A DNA stretch of 15,798 nt from JBBDSJ01 sp040905025 (GCA_040905025.1 JBBDSJ010000141.1:1-15798), one strand, 5' to 3'. Numbered from the stretch's first letter, positions 7,625-14,873 are shown. The notes: generated from the sequence alone by a model not told the origin. Numbers and translations are program-made.

Positions 7625-8477
7625 TCCTGAAATCGGGACACTCACCACCCGTAATCACGATCGTCATGCTGCGGGACTGACCTATATATATCCGGTTATT
7701 TCCCGCCGTTCTGGCGGCCTATCGGTCGGAATCAACCTGAATACCAATAATGCCTGCAACTGGCGTTGTATATACTGCCAGGTTCCCAATCTGCGCCGAG
7801 GCAGTCCTCCGCCTGTAGATATGACACTGTTACGCTCCGAGCTTGCTGCATTTCTTGCCGGTATCAGTGACGGCTCGTTCTTTCAGCGAATGTCCGTTCC
7901 GGCTAAATATCGCCGTATCCGGGATATCGCCATCTCGGGTAACGGCGAAGCCACGATGGTTGCCGAATTTCCCGAGGTGGTGAGAATCATCGGCGAGGAA
8001 AGAATGGCAGCCGGGCTGGATGATAGTGTCAAGACTGTCCTGATTACCAATAGCAGCCTGATACAGCGCTCGCATGTCCAAGCCGGCCTGCAGTGCATGA
8101 GTCAAATGAACGGCGAGATCTGGTTCAAGATCGATACCGCTATAGCCAATGAAAGGCAGTTCATCAATAGCTGCACGATTTCTGAAACAAGAATTCTGAC
8201 CAATCTGCAGCGTTCAGCCTCGCTATGTAGCACTTGGATCCAGACTTGTGTGTTTGCGCTGGACGGTCGCCCAGCAGCTAATTACGATGCTTACCTAGAT
8301 CTCATACGGAAAATTGTTGATGGTGGGCAGCAGGTATCTGGCGTAATGTTGTATGGGCCGGCACGTCCATCCATGCAGGCGCATTCTGCACGCGTGTCTA
8401 GAGTGCCGGAACAACTCCTACGGGAACTGGCAATAAAAATCAATAATATCGGGCTGCCGGTTCGCGTATCGGTCTAA
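7611..8477 (+). CDS. Radical SAM protein, COG0731-like
   Basis: This is a 288-residue soluble protein. It has the cluster motif C49-x3-C53-x2-C56 (NNACNWRCIYCQVP), preceded by YPVISRRSGGLSVGINLN, an arrangement typical of COG0731 radical SAM proteins. A later ISGNGEATM segment fits the SAM-binding GGE-like strand, and VLITNSSL matches the next conserved strand. No ATG lies upstream of the cysteines in this frame. The TTG at 7611 is the best start, overlapping the end of the B12 radical SAM gene by 14 bases, so the two are probably one operon. No partner methyltransferase or peptide precursor was identified nearby. Substrate unknown. Confidence 0.85.
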   Translation: MPPRNPEIGTLTTRNHDRHAAGLTYIYPVISRRSGGLSVGINLNTNNACNWRCIYCQVPNLRRGSPPPVDMTLLRSELAAFLAGISDGSFFQRMSVPAKYRRIRDIAISGNGEATMVAEFPEVVRIIGEERMAAGLDDSVKTVLITNSSLIQRSHVQAGLQCMSQMNGEIWFKIDTAIANERQFINSCTISETRILTNLQRSASLCSTWIQTCVFALDGRPAANYDAYLDLIRKIVDGGQQVSGVMLYGPARPSMQAHSARVSRVPEQLLRELAIKINNIGLPVRVSV

Positions 8478-8480
8478 TTA

Positions 8481-8673
8481 TATGTTTGAACAACTCCTGC
8501 CAGTGGGAATATGAATATGTACTGAATCGGTAGCGAGTACCCTAGCGACGTGGCTGTCCGTGATCCAACATCTGCTCGCGCTCGACCAGCACAAGCTGCA
8601 GCAATATAGCCACATCTTCCTAAGTGTGTTAGCGGTGATCAACGAGAAAAATAACCTGTCTGCTGCCGAGTGA
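8481..8673 (+). pseudogene. Possible frameshifted small gene after the radical SAM pair
   Basis: Three bases after the radical SAM stop, an ATG opens MFEQLLPVGI and stops at 8513. A second frame from 8515 then continues TESVASTLATWLSVIQHLLA followed by LDQHKLQQYSHIFLSVLAVI and NEKNNLSAAE to a stop at 8673. Joined, they would make a helical protein of about 63 residues. The second piece has no ATG of its own. It may be a small third operon gene broken by a frameshift, or chance. No family is recognised. Confidence 0.25.
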
Positions 8674-8810
8674 TGACGTCTATCAGCGAAGGCCAGATGG
8701 CACAAGATACTCGCCGTCTAATCAAGAGGTCTCTAATTTCTAGCACAATATGGTAATAATAATGTTGCCATTAATATCTGAGGCGCTGGGTATCGCACAG
8801 ACTCTCGAGA

Positions 8811-8838
8811 AAGACAGCCTACAATGCCATAGTATAAT
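8811..8838 (+). promoter_or_regulatory. Sigma70-type promoter for dnr
   Basis: A perfect TATAAT at 8833-8838 has AAGACA (4 of 6 to consensus) at 8811-8816 with a 16-base spacer. Transcription would start near 8845, about 15 bases before the ATG at 8860. An imperfect palindrome with ATGGTAA and TTGCCAT arms lies upstream at 8750-8771. No FNR box is seen here, which suggests the regulator is made independently of its own target motif. Confidence 0.55.
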
Positions 8839-8859
8839 TAGGATTCAGAGAGTTTGAAA

Positions 8860-9549
8860 ATGGAAAATATTAAAGATGATCTGATGAACAATCATTACTT
8901 GTTTGCCGAACTGAATGCCCGGCAACGAGAACTGCTTGAGGAGACGATGCGTCGGATCGAACTTGACGATGGCGATATTCTGTTTGAAATGGGTCAGCCG
9001 GCCAACCGCTTCTACCTGGTGGCCGCGGGCATCATCCGGTTACAGCGGGTATCGGACCGCGGGGACGAAAAGGTCATCAATGTCATGCGTGCCGGCCAGA
9101 GCTTCGCGGAAGCGCTGATGTTTCACAAGCGTCCGGTCTATCCGGTGATGGCGGTGGCGACTGGCAGCACGATTCTGCTTTCGTTCGAAAACGAAAGGTT
9201 TCTGCAGATACTGCACGAATCCGTGGATACCTGCTTCCAGGTTATGGGGCACATGAGTATTCGTCTGCATCAGTTTGTCAACGAGCTGGACAACCTGACG
9301 TTACAGAATGCCTCGTATCGGCTGATCCATTACCTGCTGAAAAACCTGACCGAGGAGGAGCCCCCGGGAGTGGAACTGGAACTGGATATGCCGAAACACT
9401 TAATTGCCTCTCGCCTGTCCATCAAGCCGGAAACGCTTTCCCGTATGCTTCACGAGATGTCGAAGCGAGGGCTCATCTCGGTTAGTGGCAGAATTATCCG
9501 GATCCACGACATAGCCGCATTGCGCTCGAGCCTGGACCGAGGTTTCTAG
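8860..9549 (+). CDS. dnr: DNR-type Crp/Fnr transcription regulator
   Basis: This is a 229-residue protein with an N-terminal cyclic-nucleotide-binding fold (about residues 10-125), a long dimer helix (about 126-160) and a C-terminal winged helix-turn-helix. The SFAEALMF motif (81-88) and NASYRLIHYLL (150-160) are characteristic of the DNR subgroup, in which a haem senses nitric oxide. No cysteine cluster for a 4Fe-4S centre exists; the only cysteine is C125. The recognition helix has E191, S194 and R195 (PETLSRML), the same contacts FNR makes, so it should bind TTGAT-N4-ATCAA. Three such boxes occur in this window. The ATG at 8860 is preferred over a TTG two codons earlier. Nitric-oxide sensing is known for the subgroup and not shown by sequence. 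Confidence 0.88.
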   Translation: MENIKDDLMNNHYLFAELNARQRELLEETMRRIELDDGDILFEMGQPANRFYLVAAGIIRLQRVSDRGDEKVINVMRAGQSFAEALMFHKRPVYPVMAVATGSTILLSFENERFLQILHESVDTCFQVMGHMSIRLHQFVNELDNLTLQNASYRLIHYLLKNLTEEEPPGVELELDMPKHLIASRLSIKPETLSRMLHEMSKRGLISVSGRIIRIHDIAALRSSLDRGF

Positions 9550-9653
9550 GTGAGCCCTGGACTAATTCTTTTAGCTATTTTGACTCACGGAGAAATCACC
9601 ATTGATGTCGGCAGGGTTATCCTGATGAAGTCTCTCTTGTTATGGAAGAGATG

Positions 9654-9695
9654 ATAATATCGAGTGCATCAACTGAATAACTTGATCTGCATCAA
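9654..9695 (-). promoter_or_regulatory. Perfect FNR/DNR box with minus-strand -10
   Basis: TTGATctgcATCAA at 9682-9695 is a perfect consensus palindrome. On the minus strand a TATTAT hexamer occupies 9659-9654, exactly the class II spacing (box centre at -41.5, start near 9647). Transcription would run leftward, antisense to the 3' end of dnr. On the plus strand the expected -10 window (about 9718-9723) is poor. No convincing coding frame follows on the minus strand, so an antisense or small RNA is possible. Confidence 0.65.
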
Positions 9696-9756
9696 TTACG
9701 GATACGAATAATGTTGATGGCTACGGCAAACAAAAAAACTGCGGCTATGCGGAAGA

Positions 9757-9816
9757 GTCCTGTCGGAGCAGCAGGGAGGTGTTGATACCATCGAAATAGA
9801 AACTGTTCGACAGGAC
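9757..9816. other. Long-range stem-loop between dnr and hemN
   Basis: GTCCTGTCG (9757-9765) and CGACAGGAC (9808-9816) are perfect inverted repeats separated by 42 bases. The loop region holds a smaller possible hairpin (GGT GTTGAT ACC, about 9778-9789). No T-run follows. The 424-bp space between dnr and hemN has no gene that I can support. This structure and the two DNR boxes are its only clear features. Confidence 0.45.
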
Positions 9817-9911
9817 GGTACCAAGTTTCCGAATCATCTATGCGCGTGGCCACAATCGGATAAATCATTTATATTTCCCTCCTGTCATGCGCCTAAAACG
9901 CGTCAGTCAGT

Positions 9912-9967
9912 AAAACGTTACCGTTTTTGATCTAAATCATAGAATCGTCTGCCAACTCGCGTAGATT
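9912..9967 (+). promoter_or_regulatory. DNR/FNR-dependent promoter of hemN
   Basis: TTGATctaaATCAT (9927-9940) matches the FNR/DNR consensus at 9 of 10 fixed bases. TAGATT at 9962-9967 lies at the spacing expected for a class II promoter -10, placing the start at about 9974-9975, on the hemN start codon. A 6-bp palindrome (AAAACG TTAC CGTTTT, 9912-9927) overlaps the upstream edge of the box and may be a second operator. Confidence 0.65.
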
Positions 9968-9973
9968 ATCACC

Positions 9974-11392
9974 ATGAGTGAATCTATCTTGGCTCATCTG
10001 CCGGGCAGCGAGGCGAGCTTCGATCGCGACCTGATCAAGCGCTATGACGTTGCCGGACCCCGCTATACGTCCTACCCGACCGCCCCCGAGTTTCACGAGA
10101 ATTACGGCGAGGCCGATTACCGCAGAAACGTCAAGGAATCCAACGGCGATCTAATTCCGTTACCACTATCATTGTATTTTCACCTGCCGTTCTGTGCCCA
10201 TGTCTGTTTTTATTGCGCATGTAACAAGATTATCACTGCCAATCGTTTCCGAGCGGATCGCTATGTCGATTACCTGATACGCGAACTCCACATGCACGCG
10301 GAGCTATTCGACAGAGATCGTTACGTAAGCCAGATTCACTGGGGAGGGGGCACGCCGACTTTCCTGAGTCCGGAGCTGATGCAAAGGCTGATGAGGGAGA
10401 CCCGCCGCAGCTTCCGAATGGAGGGTGACGATACCGGCGAGTATTCGGTAGAGATTGATCCGCGAGAGGCCGATCCGGAGACGATCGGTCTTTTGCGCCG
10501 TCTGGGATTCAACCGCCTTAGCGTAGGTGTCCAGGATTTCGATCCGAAGGTCCAGAAGGCGGTGAATCGCCTGCAATCGTTTGAGCAGACTGAAGCGGTG
10601 ATACGGGCCGCGAGGGAATGGGGTTTCCGTTCCATCAGTATGGACTTGATTTACGGATTACCCTTCCAGAGCATCGACAGTTTCAATCTCACCCTCGACA
10701 AGGTACTCAAACTCGCACCGGACAGGCTGTCGACATTCAATTACGCGCACCTGCCCGATCGATTCAAGAGTCAGCGGTATATCGAAACCTCCACCCTGCC
10801 GTCCGCAGACGAAAAGCTGGAGCTGTTCAACGCTATTGTTGAGAGACTGAGGGGAGTGGCAGGCTATGTCTACATTGGTATGGATCACTTTGCCTGCCCC
10901 GAGGATGATCTCACTGTAGCGCAGAAAAACGGTCTGCTTCATCGGAATTTCCAGGGATATTCTACCCACGGTGGCTGCGATCTCGTCGGCCTCGGTATTT
11001 CATCGATTGGCACGATGGCCGACAGTTACAACCAGAATGTCCGGGGGATCGATGAATATTACAAGTGTATTGACGCAGAACAGATTCCTGTTTTCCGGGG
11101 TATTCAGCTCAGTGAAGAGGATCTCTTGCGGCGTGACATCATCATGTCATTGATATGTAATTTCAGCCTGGACATCGACGACATGGAACGAAAACACGGT
11201 ATCCGGTTCTTCAGGAAGTTCGCTGAAGAATTACGGCAGCTGGATGGGATGCAGAATGATGGTTTGCTGCAAATGGATAGCAAGAGCATTGAGGTTCTGC
11301 CACTCGGCCGGTTCCTGATCCGGAACATTTGCATGGTGTTTGACGCCTACCTGAAAAAAAATAATCCTGGAAAGTTTTCCAGAATTATCTGA
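9974..11392 (+). CDS. hemN: Oxygen-independent coproporphyrinogen III oxidase
   Basis: This 472-residue cytosolic radical SAM enzyme converts coproporphyrinogen III to protoporphyrinogen IX without oxygen, the haem synthesis step used in anaerobic growth. The N-terminus (YDVAGPRYTSYPTAPEF) and the cluster motif C74-x3-C78-x2-C81 with the fourth cysteine C83 (FCAHVCFYCACNK) are diagnostic of true HemN. Also present are WGGGTP (123-128), VEIDPRE, FNRLSVGVQDF, LIYGLP, FNYAHLP, YIGMDHFA and the C-terminal LIRNICMVFDAYL. The length fits the family. The ATG at 9974 agrees with known HemN N-termini, yet there is no Shine-Dalgarno sequence before it. Haem made here would serve cytochromes and the DNR sensor. 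Confidence 0.97.
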   Translation: MSESILAHLPGSEASFDRDLIKRYDVAGPRYTSYPTAPEFHENYGEADYRRNVKESNGDLIPLPLSLYFHLPFCAHVCFYCACNKIITANRFRADRYVDYLIRELHMHAELFDRDRYVSQIHWGGGTPTFLSPELMQRLMRETRRSFRMEGDDTGEYSVEIDPREADPETIGLLRRLGFNRLSVGVQDFDPKVQKAVNRLQSFEQTEAVIRAAREWGFRSISMDLIYGLPFQSIDSFNLTLDKVLKLAPDRLSTFNYAHLPDRFKSQRYIETSTLPSADEKLELFNAIVERLRGVAGYVYIGMDHFACPEDDLTVAQKNGLLHRNFQGYSTHGGCDLVGLGISSIGTMADSYNQNVRGIDEYYKCIDAEQIPVFRGIQLSEEDLLRRDIIMSLICNFSLDIDDMERKHGIRFFRKFAEELRQLDGMQNDGLLQMDSKSIEVLPLGRFLIRNICMVFDAYLKKNNPGKFSRII

Positions 11393-11444
11393 AAGACACT
11401 TGTATCATCTATCTGCTTTTACTGGAAAGCCGGACAAGACATTA

Positions 11445-11561
11445 ATGCTTGAACAGTTCGCTTTTGAGTTATTGGTACTCCCTCTTATATTCGGTGCAAA
11501 TGAAGCAGAAGAGGCAGCAATCAAAAAACTTAAGAGAGCGTGCCCATCAACTCCCAGATAA
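11445..11561 (+). CDS. Small hypothetical frame after hemN
   Basis: A 38-residue frame opens at ATG 11445 and begins with a hydrophobic stretch (MLEQFAFELLVLPLIFGANE) followed by a charged AEEAAIKKLKRA. No ribosome site or family is recognised. An overlapping frame (11449-11631) reads a basic helical segment. The region may hold a broken gene rather than a real small protein. Confidence 0.2.
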   Translation: MLEQFAFELLVLPLIFGANEAEEAAIKKLKRACPSTPR

Positions 11562-11665
11562 GATTGCATATCAACTCAAATTAAAAGACTTCAAGCATCT
11601 TACTGCCTTCCTCGGTCGATCTGAGCAATGACCTGCGACATTTTCTTTGGCAGATCAATGCTACA

Positions 11666-11944
11666 ATGGATTTACGCGAATTTGACTGGCTGGTAGTGAG
11701 ATGCTTGGATCAAATCGCCAGTCGCATTTTGACCTTTACCGATCCGGTAGACCAAGACTGCATCGAGGAAGCCAAACGTTGGATGGGCTGGTATATCAAA
11801 AATGCAAACAAAATAGACGGGAAGGTGACAGAGACATTTCGCATGACGCCGGTCACTACCACTATAAGTCCCATGATAAATAACGGCATTATGCAGCATG
11901 ACTTATATGGCTGCCTTTTCTACACACATGCAATCGACGATTGA
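11666..11944 (+). CDS. Hypothetical protein, possibly truncated at its 5' end
   Basis: This is a 92-residue frame (MDLREFDWLVVRCLDQIASR, then ILTFTDPVDQDCIEEAKRWM). Coding-like residues continue upstream of the ATG in the same frame (VDLSNDLRHFLWQINAT) back to a stop at 11582, so the true gene may start earlier or have been cut or frameshifted. No strong ribosome site is visible. No family is recognised. It lies between hemN and the mobile-element region. Confidence 0.35.
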   Translation: MDLREFDWLVVRCLDQIASRILTFTDPVDQDCIEEAKRWMGWYIKNANKIDGKVTETFRMTPVTTTISPMINNGIMQHDLYGCLFYTHAIDD

Positions 11945-12221
11945 ACCCAGCAAGCCCACGTATTGCTATTCGTAACTTTCTCTGGAACGACGATGCTACG
12001 ATAAAATATTCCAGCATGTATTTCGTGCCTATCCGACAGTGCCTTCGCCATTTTATGCATCGGTTTAGTTTCTGATCTGTCATTTTGTGACCATTTTAGC
12101 TAACACTCACTTTTTGCCAGAAATGACACAATGTAAATTCAATGCAGCAAAAAGTTGGTCACAATTTGGTCACAGAGGGTCAGTGATAACTTACATGTAG
12201 TAAGTAAGTTATTGAAATAAT
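11945..12221. other. Non-coding stretch with short repeats
   Basis: No gene is supported here. Two copies of TTGGTCACA start at 12155 and 12166, an 11-base period, with the inverted form TTGTGACCA at 12085-12093. A perfect 9-bp inverted repeat (ATAACTTAC at 12186-12194, GTAAGTTAT at 12204-12212) lies about ten bases before the GTGCG motif at 12223. The arrangement resembles integrase or regulator binding sites beside an insertion point. Confidence 0.4.
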
Positions 12222-12275
12222 TGGTGCGCCCGGCAGGGCGAGGCGAGACCGAAAGTCCGGTGGACTTTCGCAGCT
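12222..12275 (+). ncRNA. Group II intron 5' end fragment, or tRNA-Arg 3' end
   Basis: GTGCG at 12223 followed by the hairpin CGCCC GGCA GGGCG and then ACCGAAAGTCCGGT fits the first bases of domain I of bacterial group II introns. A strong 9-bp hairpin follows (CGAAAGTCC 12250-12258, GGACTTTCG 12262-12270). The sequence breaks at the left end of the IS256-family element, and no intron-encoded protein or domain V was found, so it would be a truncated fragment. The alternative is that the first 16 bases, read on the minus strand (CCTGCCGGGCGCACCA), are the 3' end of a tRNA-Arg used as an attachment site. The expected T-loop sequence does not follow. Confidence 0.4.
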
Positions 12276-13662
12276 GAGTTATAACTGAATCTGGTGTTTA
12301 AGCAGTTGAAAAAAAAGCGGCGTATCTGGTTGATTTGTTGTTACCACACAGCAAACTAACCTGAGGAGATACACCGCCGTGGCTAAGCATAATATCGTTG
12401 AGCTCGAAGGTCGAGAGCAGATTGTCGACCCGGTGACACAGTTGTTGAGACAAGGGGCGAGAAAGCTGATTGAACAGGCGGTTGAGGCCGAGCTGGCGCA
12501 GCTGCTGGCAACCCATTCCGAGCGCCGCACCGAGGATGGCAAAGCAGGCGTGGTGCGCAATGGTTATCTACCACCGCGCCCGTTACAGACCAGCCTGGGG
12601 CCGGTCACTGTGCAGATCCCCAAGGTCCGGGCCAAGAGCGGCGCGCCGGTCACGTTCCGCTCCGCGCTGGTGCCGCCCTACGTGCGTAAGACCCGCACGC
12701 TGGAAGCGGCACTGTGCCCTGGCTATACCTGAAGGGCGTGTCCAGCGGCGAGATGAGTGCGGCACTGGGTGCGCTGATTGGGCCACAGGCACAAGGACTC
12801 TCGGCCAGTGTGGTATCACGCTTGAAGCAGGCCTGGGAGGCAGAGTACCAGAGCTGGTGCAACCAGCCACTGGGCAAAGATCGCTGGGTTTATGTGTGGG
12901 CCGATGGGGTGTACAGCGGCCTGCGGGCCGAGCAGACCAAGCTGTGTGCGCTGGTCGTCATCGGCGTCAATGAGCGCGGCGAGAAGCACTTTCTGGCCAT
13001 TGAGGATGGTGTGCGCGAGTCCACCCAAAGCTGGCGTGAGGTGCTGTTGAAACTCAAGGCGCGCGGCATGAACTGCCCACAGCTGGCCATTGGTGATGGG
13101 GCAATGGGCTTCTGGGCGGCACTGGAAGAGGTTTACAGTGATGCCCGCCAGCAGCGCTGCTGGATGCACAAGAGCATGAACGTGTTGAACTGCCTGCCCA
13201 GGTCGGCGCAGGCAAAAGCGAAACAGGCGCTGCACAATATCTGGCAGGCAGAGACACTGGTTGAGGCAGAAAAAGCGTTTGACCTGTTCCTCCAGACGTA
13301 TGAGGCGAAGTACCCCAAAGCCACGCTGTGTTTGCAGAAGGACCGTGAGGAGCTGTTGAGTTTTTACGCCTTTCCGGCCCAGCATTGGCAGAGTATCCGG
13401 ACCAGCAATCCGATTGAATCAACGTTCGGCACGATCCGTCACCGAACCAAGCGTTCTAAAGGATGCCTGACCCGCGACGGGATGCTGCACATGATGTTCA
13501 AGTTGAGTCAGTGTGCGGAAAAAACTGGCGCAAGCTGCGCGGATTTGATTACCTGGCTAAAGTGATAACCGGGGTTCAATTCAAAGATGGAATCGAGGTG
13601 ACACAAGCCAATCAGAAGGTCGCTTGATTTAACTGGCTAAACACCAGAATTGACAATAACTC
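12276..13662 (+). mobile_element. IS256-family insertion sequence
   Basis: Imperfect inverted repeats of about 35 bp (26 matches) bound the element: the left starts GAGTTAT at 12276 and the right ends with its complement at 13662. Both contain CTGGTGTTTA near position 16. The single transposase gene lies between them. The left end abuts the intron/tRNA-like fragment. I see no clear target-site duplication beside these ends, which may mean later rearrangement or that the true tips lie a few bases away. Confidence 0.8.
12379..13565 (+). pseudogene. IS256-family transposase, frameshifted
   Basis: The frame starts at GTG 12379 with GAGGAG ten bases upstream. It reads a typical IS256 N-terminus (GRKLIEQ-like ARKLIEQAVEAEL, then GYLPPRPLQTSLGPVTVQIP) up to LEAALC. 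An extra two bases, TG, near 12714-12717 shift the frame, and the zero frame stops at 12732. Without them the sequence would read LEAALPWLYLKGVS, the family form. The rest (to 13565) keeps all mutator-type DDE elements: WADGVYSGLR, AIGDGAMGFW and NPIESTFGTIRHRTKRSKG. The damage looks recent because only one lesion is seen. Programmed frameshifting is not usual in this family. Confidence 0.88.
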
Positions 13663-13746
13663 GGCGAATTAACACTCGACAATCGTGTATATGTGAATGC
13701 ATCTACTGGAAAAATATTCCGCTAATGCCACCTATAATATTCCGCG
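13663..13746. other. Short AT-rich gap between two IS elements
   Basis: Eighty-four bases of AT-rich sequence separate the IS256 right end from the IS30 left end. No gene, remainder of the intron-like fragment or tRNA body is recognisable in it. Confidence 0.4.
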
Positions 13747-13749
13747 GAT

Positions 13750-14631
13750 TCAATTCTGAAGTACAACGTTGCTATTGAAGAGTACTTCATGGGGTGTTCT
13801 GTAATCTAAAGTCTTTCTGGGTCGACGGTTTAGCTTGTTCATGACTCGATTGACCTGTTTCTTTGTGATGGTACTGAAGTCCATCTTTTTCGGAAAGTAC
13901 TGACGTATGAGGCCACTGATATTTTCATTCAGCCCCCGTTCCCAGGACGCATAGGGATGAGCAAAATAGAAGCGTGCATTCAATGCTTCGCTGATAATCT
14001 TATGCTCAGCGAACTCCTTTCCGTTGTCCGAGGTGATGGTAGGCACCGGCCGCTTCAGCACCAGCGACAATCTGACGATCGTCTGGCGCACGGCCGCTGC
14101 GGTGCGTCGGTGGATATGCGTAATCAGGGTATACATGGATATTCGCTCGGGCTGCGTCACCAAGGCCTGCCGATGGTGCTTGCCAATGACAGTATCGACT
14201 TCCGAGTCACCGATCCGGGCCTTGCGCTCGATAATCGCCGGGCGCTGGTTGATGGAAACCGTGTTTTTCAGCTGACCACGGTGGCTGTAACCGCCGTAGC
14301 ACTTACGGCGCTGACGCTGGCAGCGCAGATGCCGATACAGTTCACCGCCTGAGGCCTTGTTATGCAGCACATACTGGTAAATCCACTCATGACTCAGGCA
14401 GAATCCCGTGCCGGTCATGTAGCACATGGCCGATCTATTCGGGACTCCATTTGTCCCGCAGCCAGCGCTCGACCGGTACCCCTTAAGGCCACGATTGTGG
14501 CGGACTTCACGGTTGACCGTGGCTTTGTGAACACAAACGATAGCAGCAATCTTCGTTTGATTATGTTCGGCTTTCATCAGTGCGTAAATCTGGTAACGTT
14601 GGTGCCCGGTGAGCTGCGTGTAGTGTCTCAT
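13750..14631 (-). pseudogene. IS30-family transposase, internally deleted and frameshifted
   Basis: This open frame of 293 codons reads as IS30 transposase at both ends: MRHYTQLTGHQRYQIYALMK through HNRGLKGYR, and LSHEWIYQYV to the C-terminus. The DDE residues are intact (D146, D202, E236; TITSDNGKEF, ERGLNENISG). Residues 54-79 are foreign to the family. A shifted reading of the same DNA gives VERWLRDKWSPE, stop, IGHVLHDRHGILPES, which is the normal family segment. So about 30 codons were lost near 14472, a CAG became TAG at 14435-14437, and a further frameshift near 14400 restored the frame. The protein is shorter than usual (about 320-350). It is probably inactive despite the open frame. 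Confidence 0.8.
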
Positions 14632-14701
14632 CTATGCCTCTCATTCTTGCCGGAACGAAAGGCTTTGATGCTACCGCAGCTCGCCCCTTATTCTGAACCA
14701 A

Positions 14702-14741
14702 GGAGTTGCACTTAGAAGTTGGGAGTTGCACTTAGAAGTTG
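14702..14741. repeat. Exact 20-bp tandem duplication in the IS30 right end
   Basis: GGAGTTGCACTTAGAAGTTG occurs twice without a gap, at 14702-14721 and 14722-14741. It covers most of the IS30 terminal repeat. Only the outer copy is followed by the terminal GAATTC. Confidence 0.9.
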
Positions 14742-14763
14742 AATTCACGTAATTTGATAGATC

Positions 14764-14793
14764 AAAAAAAAGGGGCATCCAAGAAAGATGCCC
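14764..14793 (-). terminator. Rho-independent terminator of the outer-membrane protein gene
   Basis: On the minus strand a perfect 7-bp stem (GGGCATC, loop TTTCTTG, GATGCCC) is followed by C and a run of eight T. It lies about 80 bases past the stop codon of the minus-strand gene that ends at 14874. Confidence 0.9.
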
Positions 14794-14873
14794 TGAATCG
14801 CACATAGCGAGAGGCAGGAGAAGTTACTGACTGAAGCGTCCTTCTAGCCAGCGATGGGACGCATAGTGCGTGC

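Larger units (their letters stand above)
13747..14746 (-). mobile_element. IS30-family insertion sequence, degenerate
   Basis: The left terminal repeat (13747-13767, containing ATTCAATTCTGAAGTACAAC) matches the complement of the right end (14727-14746, TTGCACTTAGAAGTTGAATT) with a few changes. The transposase gene is on the minus strand. Its stop codon lies inside the left repeat. The right end carries an exact 20-bp tandem duplication. Two other IS30-type ends in the window (3040-3059 and 5506-5527) have the same orientation of the repeat. Confidence 0.8.

Noticed and set aside
9711..9785. 24-residue frame (MLMATANKKTAAMRKSPVGA...) after the perfect DNR box
   Set aside because: It has no ribosome site or plus-strand -10 at the right spacing, and part of it forms the stem-loop arm.
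12816..13385. 189-codon minus-strand frame
   Set aside because: It is antisense to the IS256 transposase, which has clear catalytic motifs.
14753..14766. TTTGAT AG ATCAAA palindrome resembling an FNR box
   Set aside because: The spacer is two bases instead of four, and it overlaps the A-run of a terminator.
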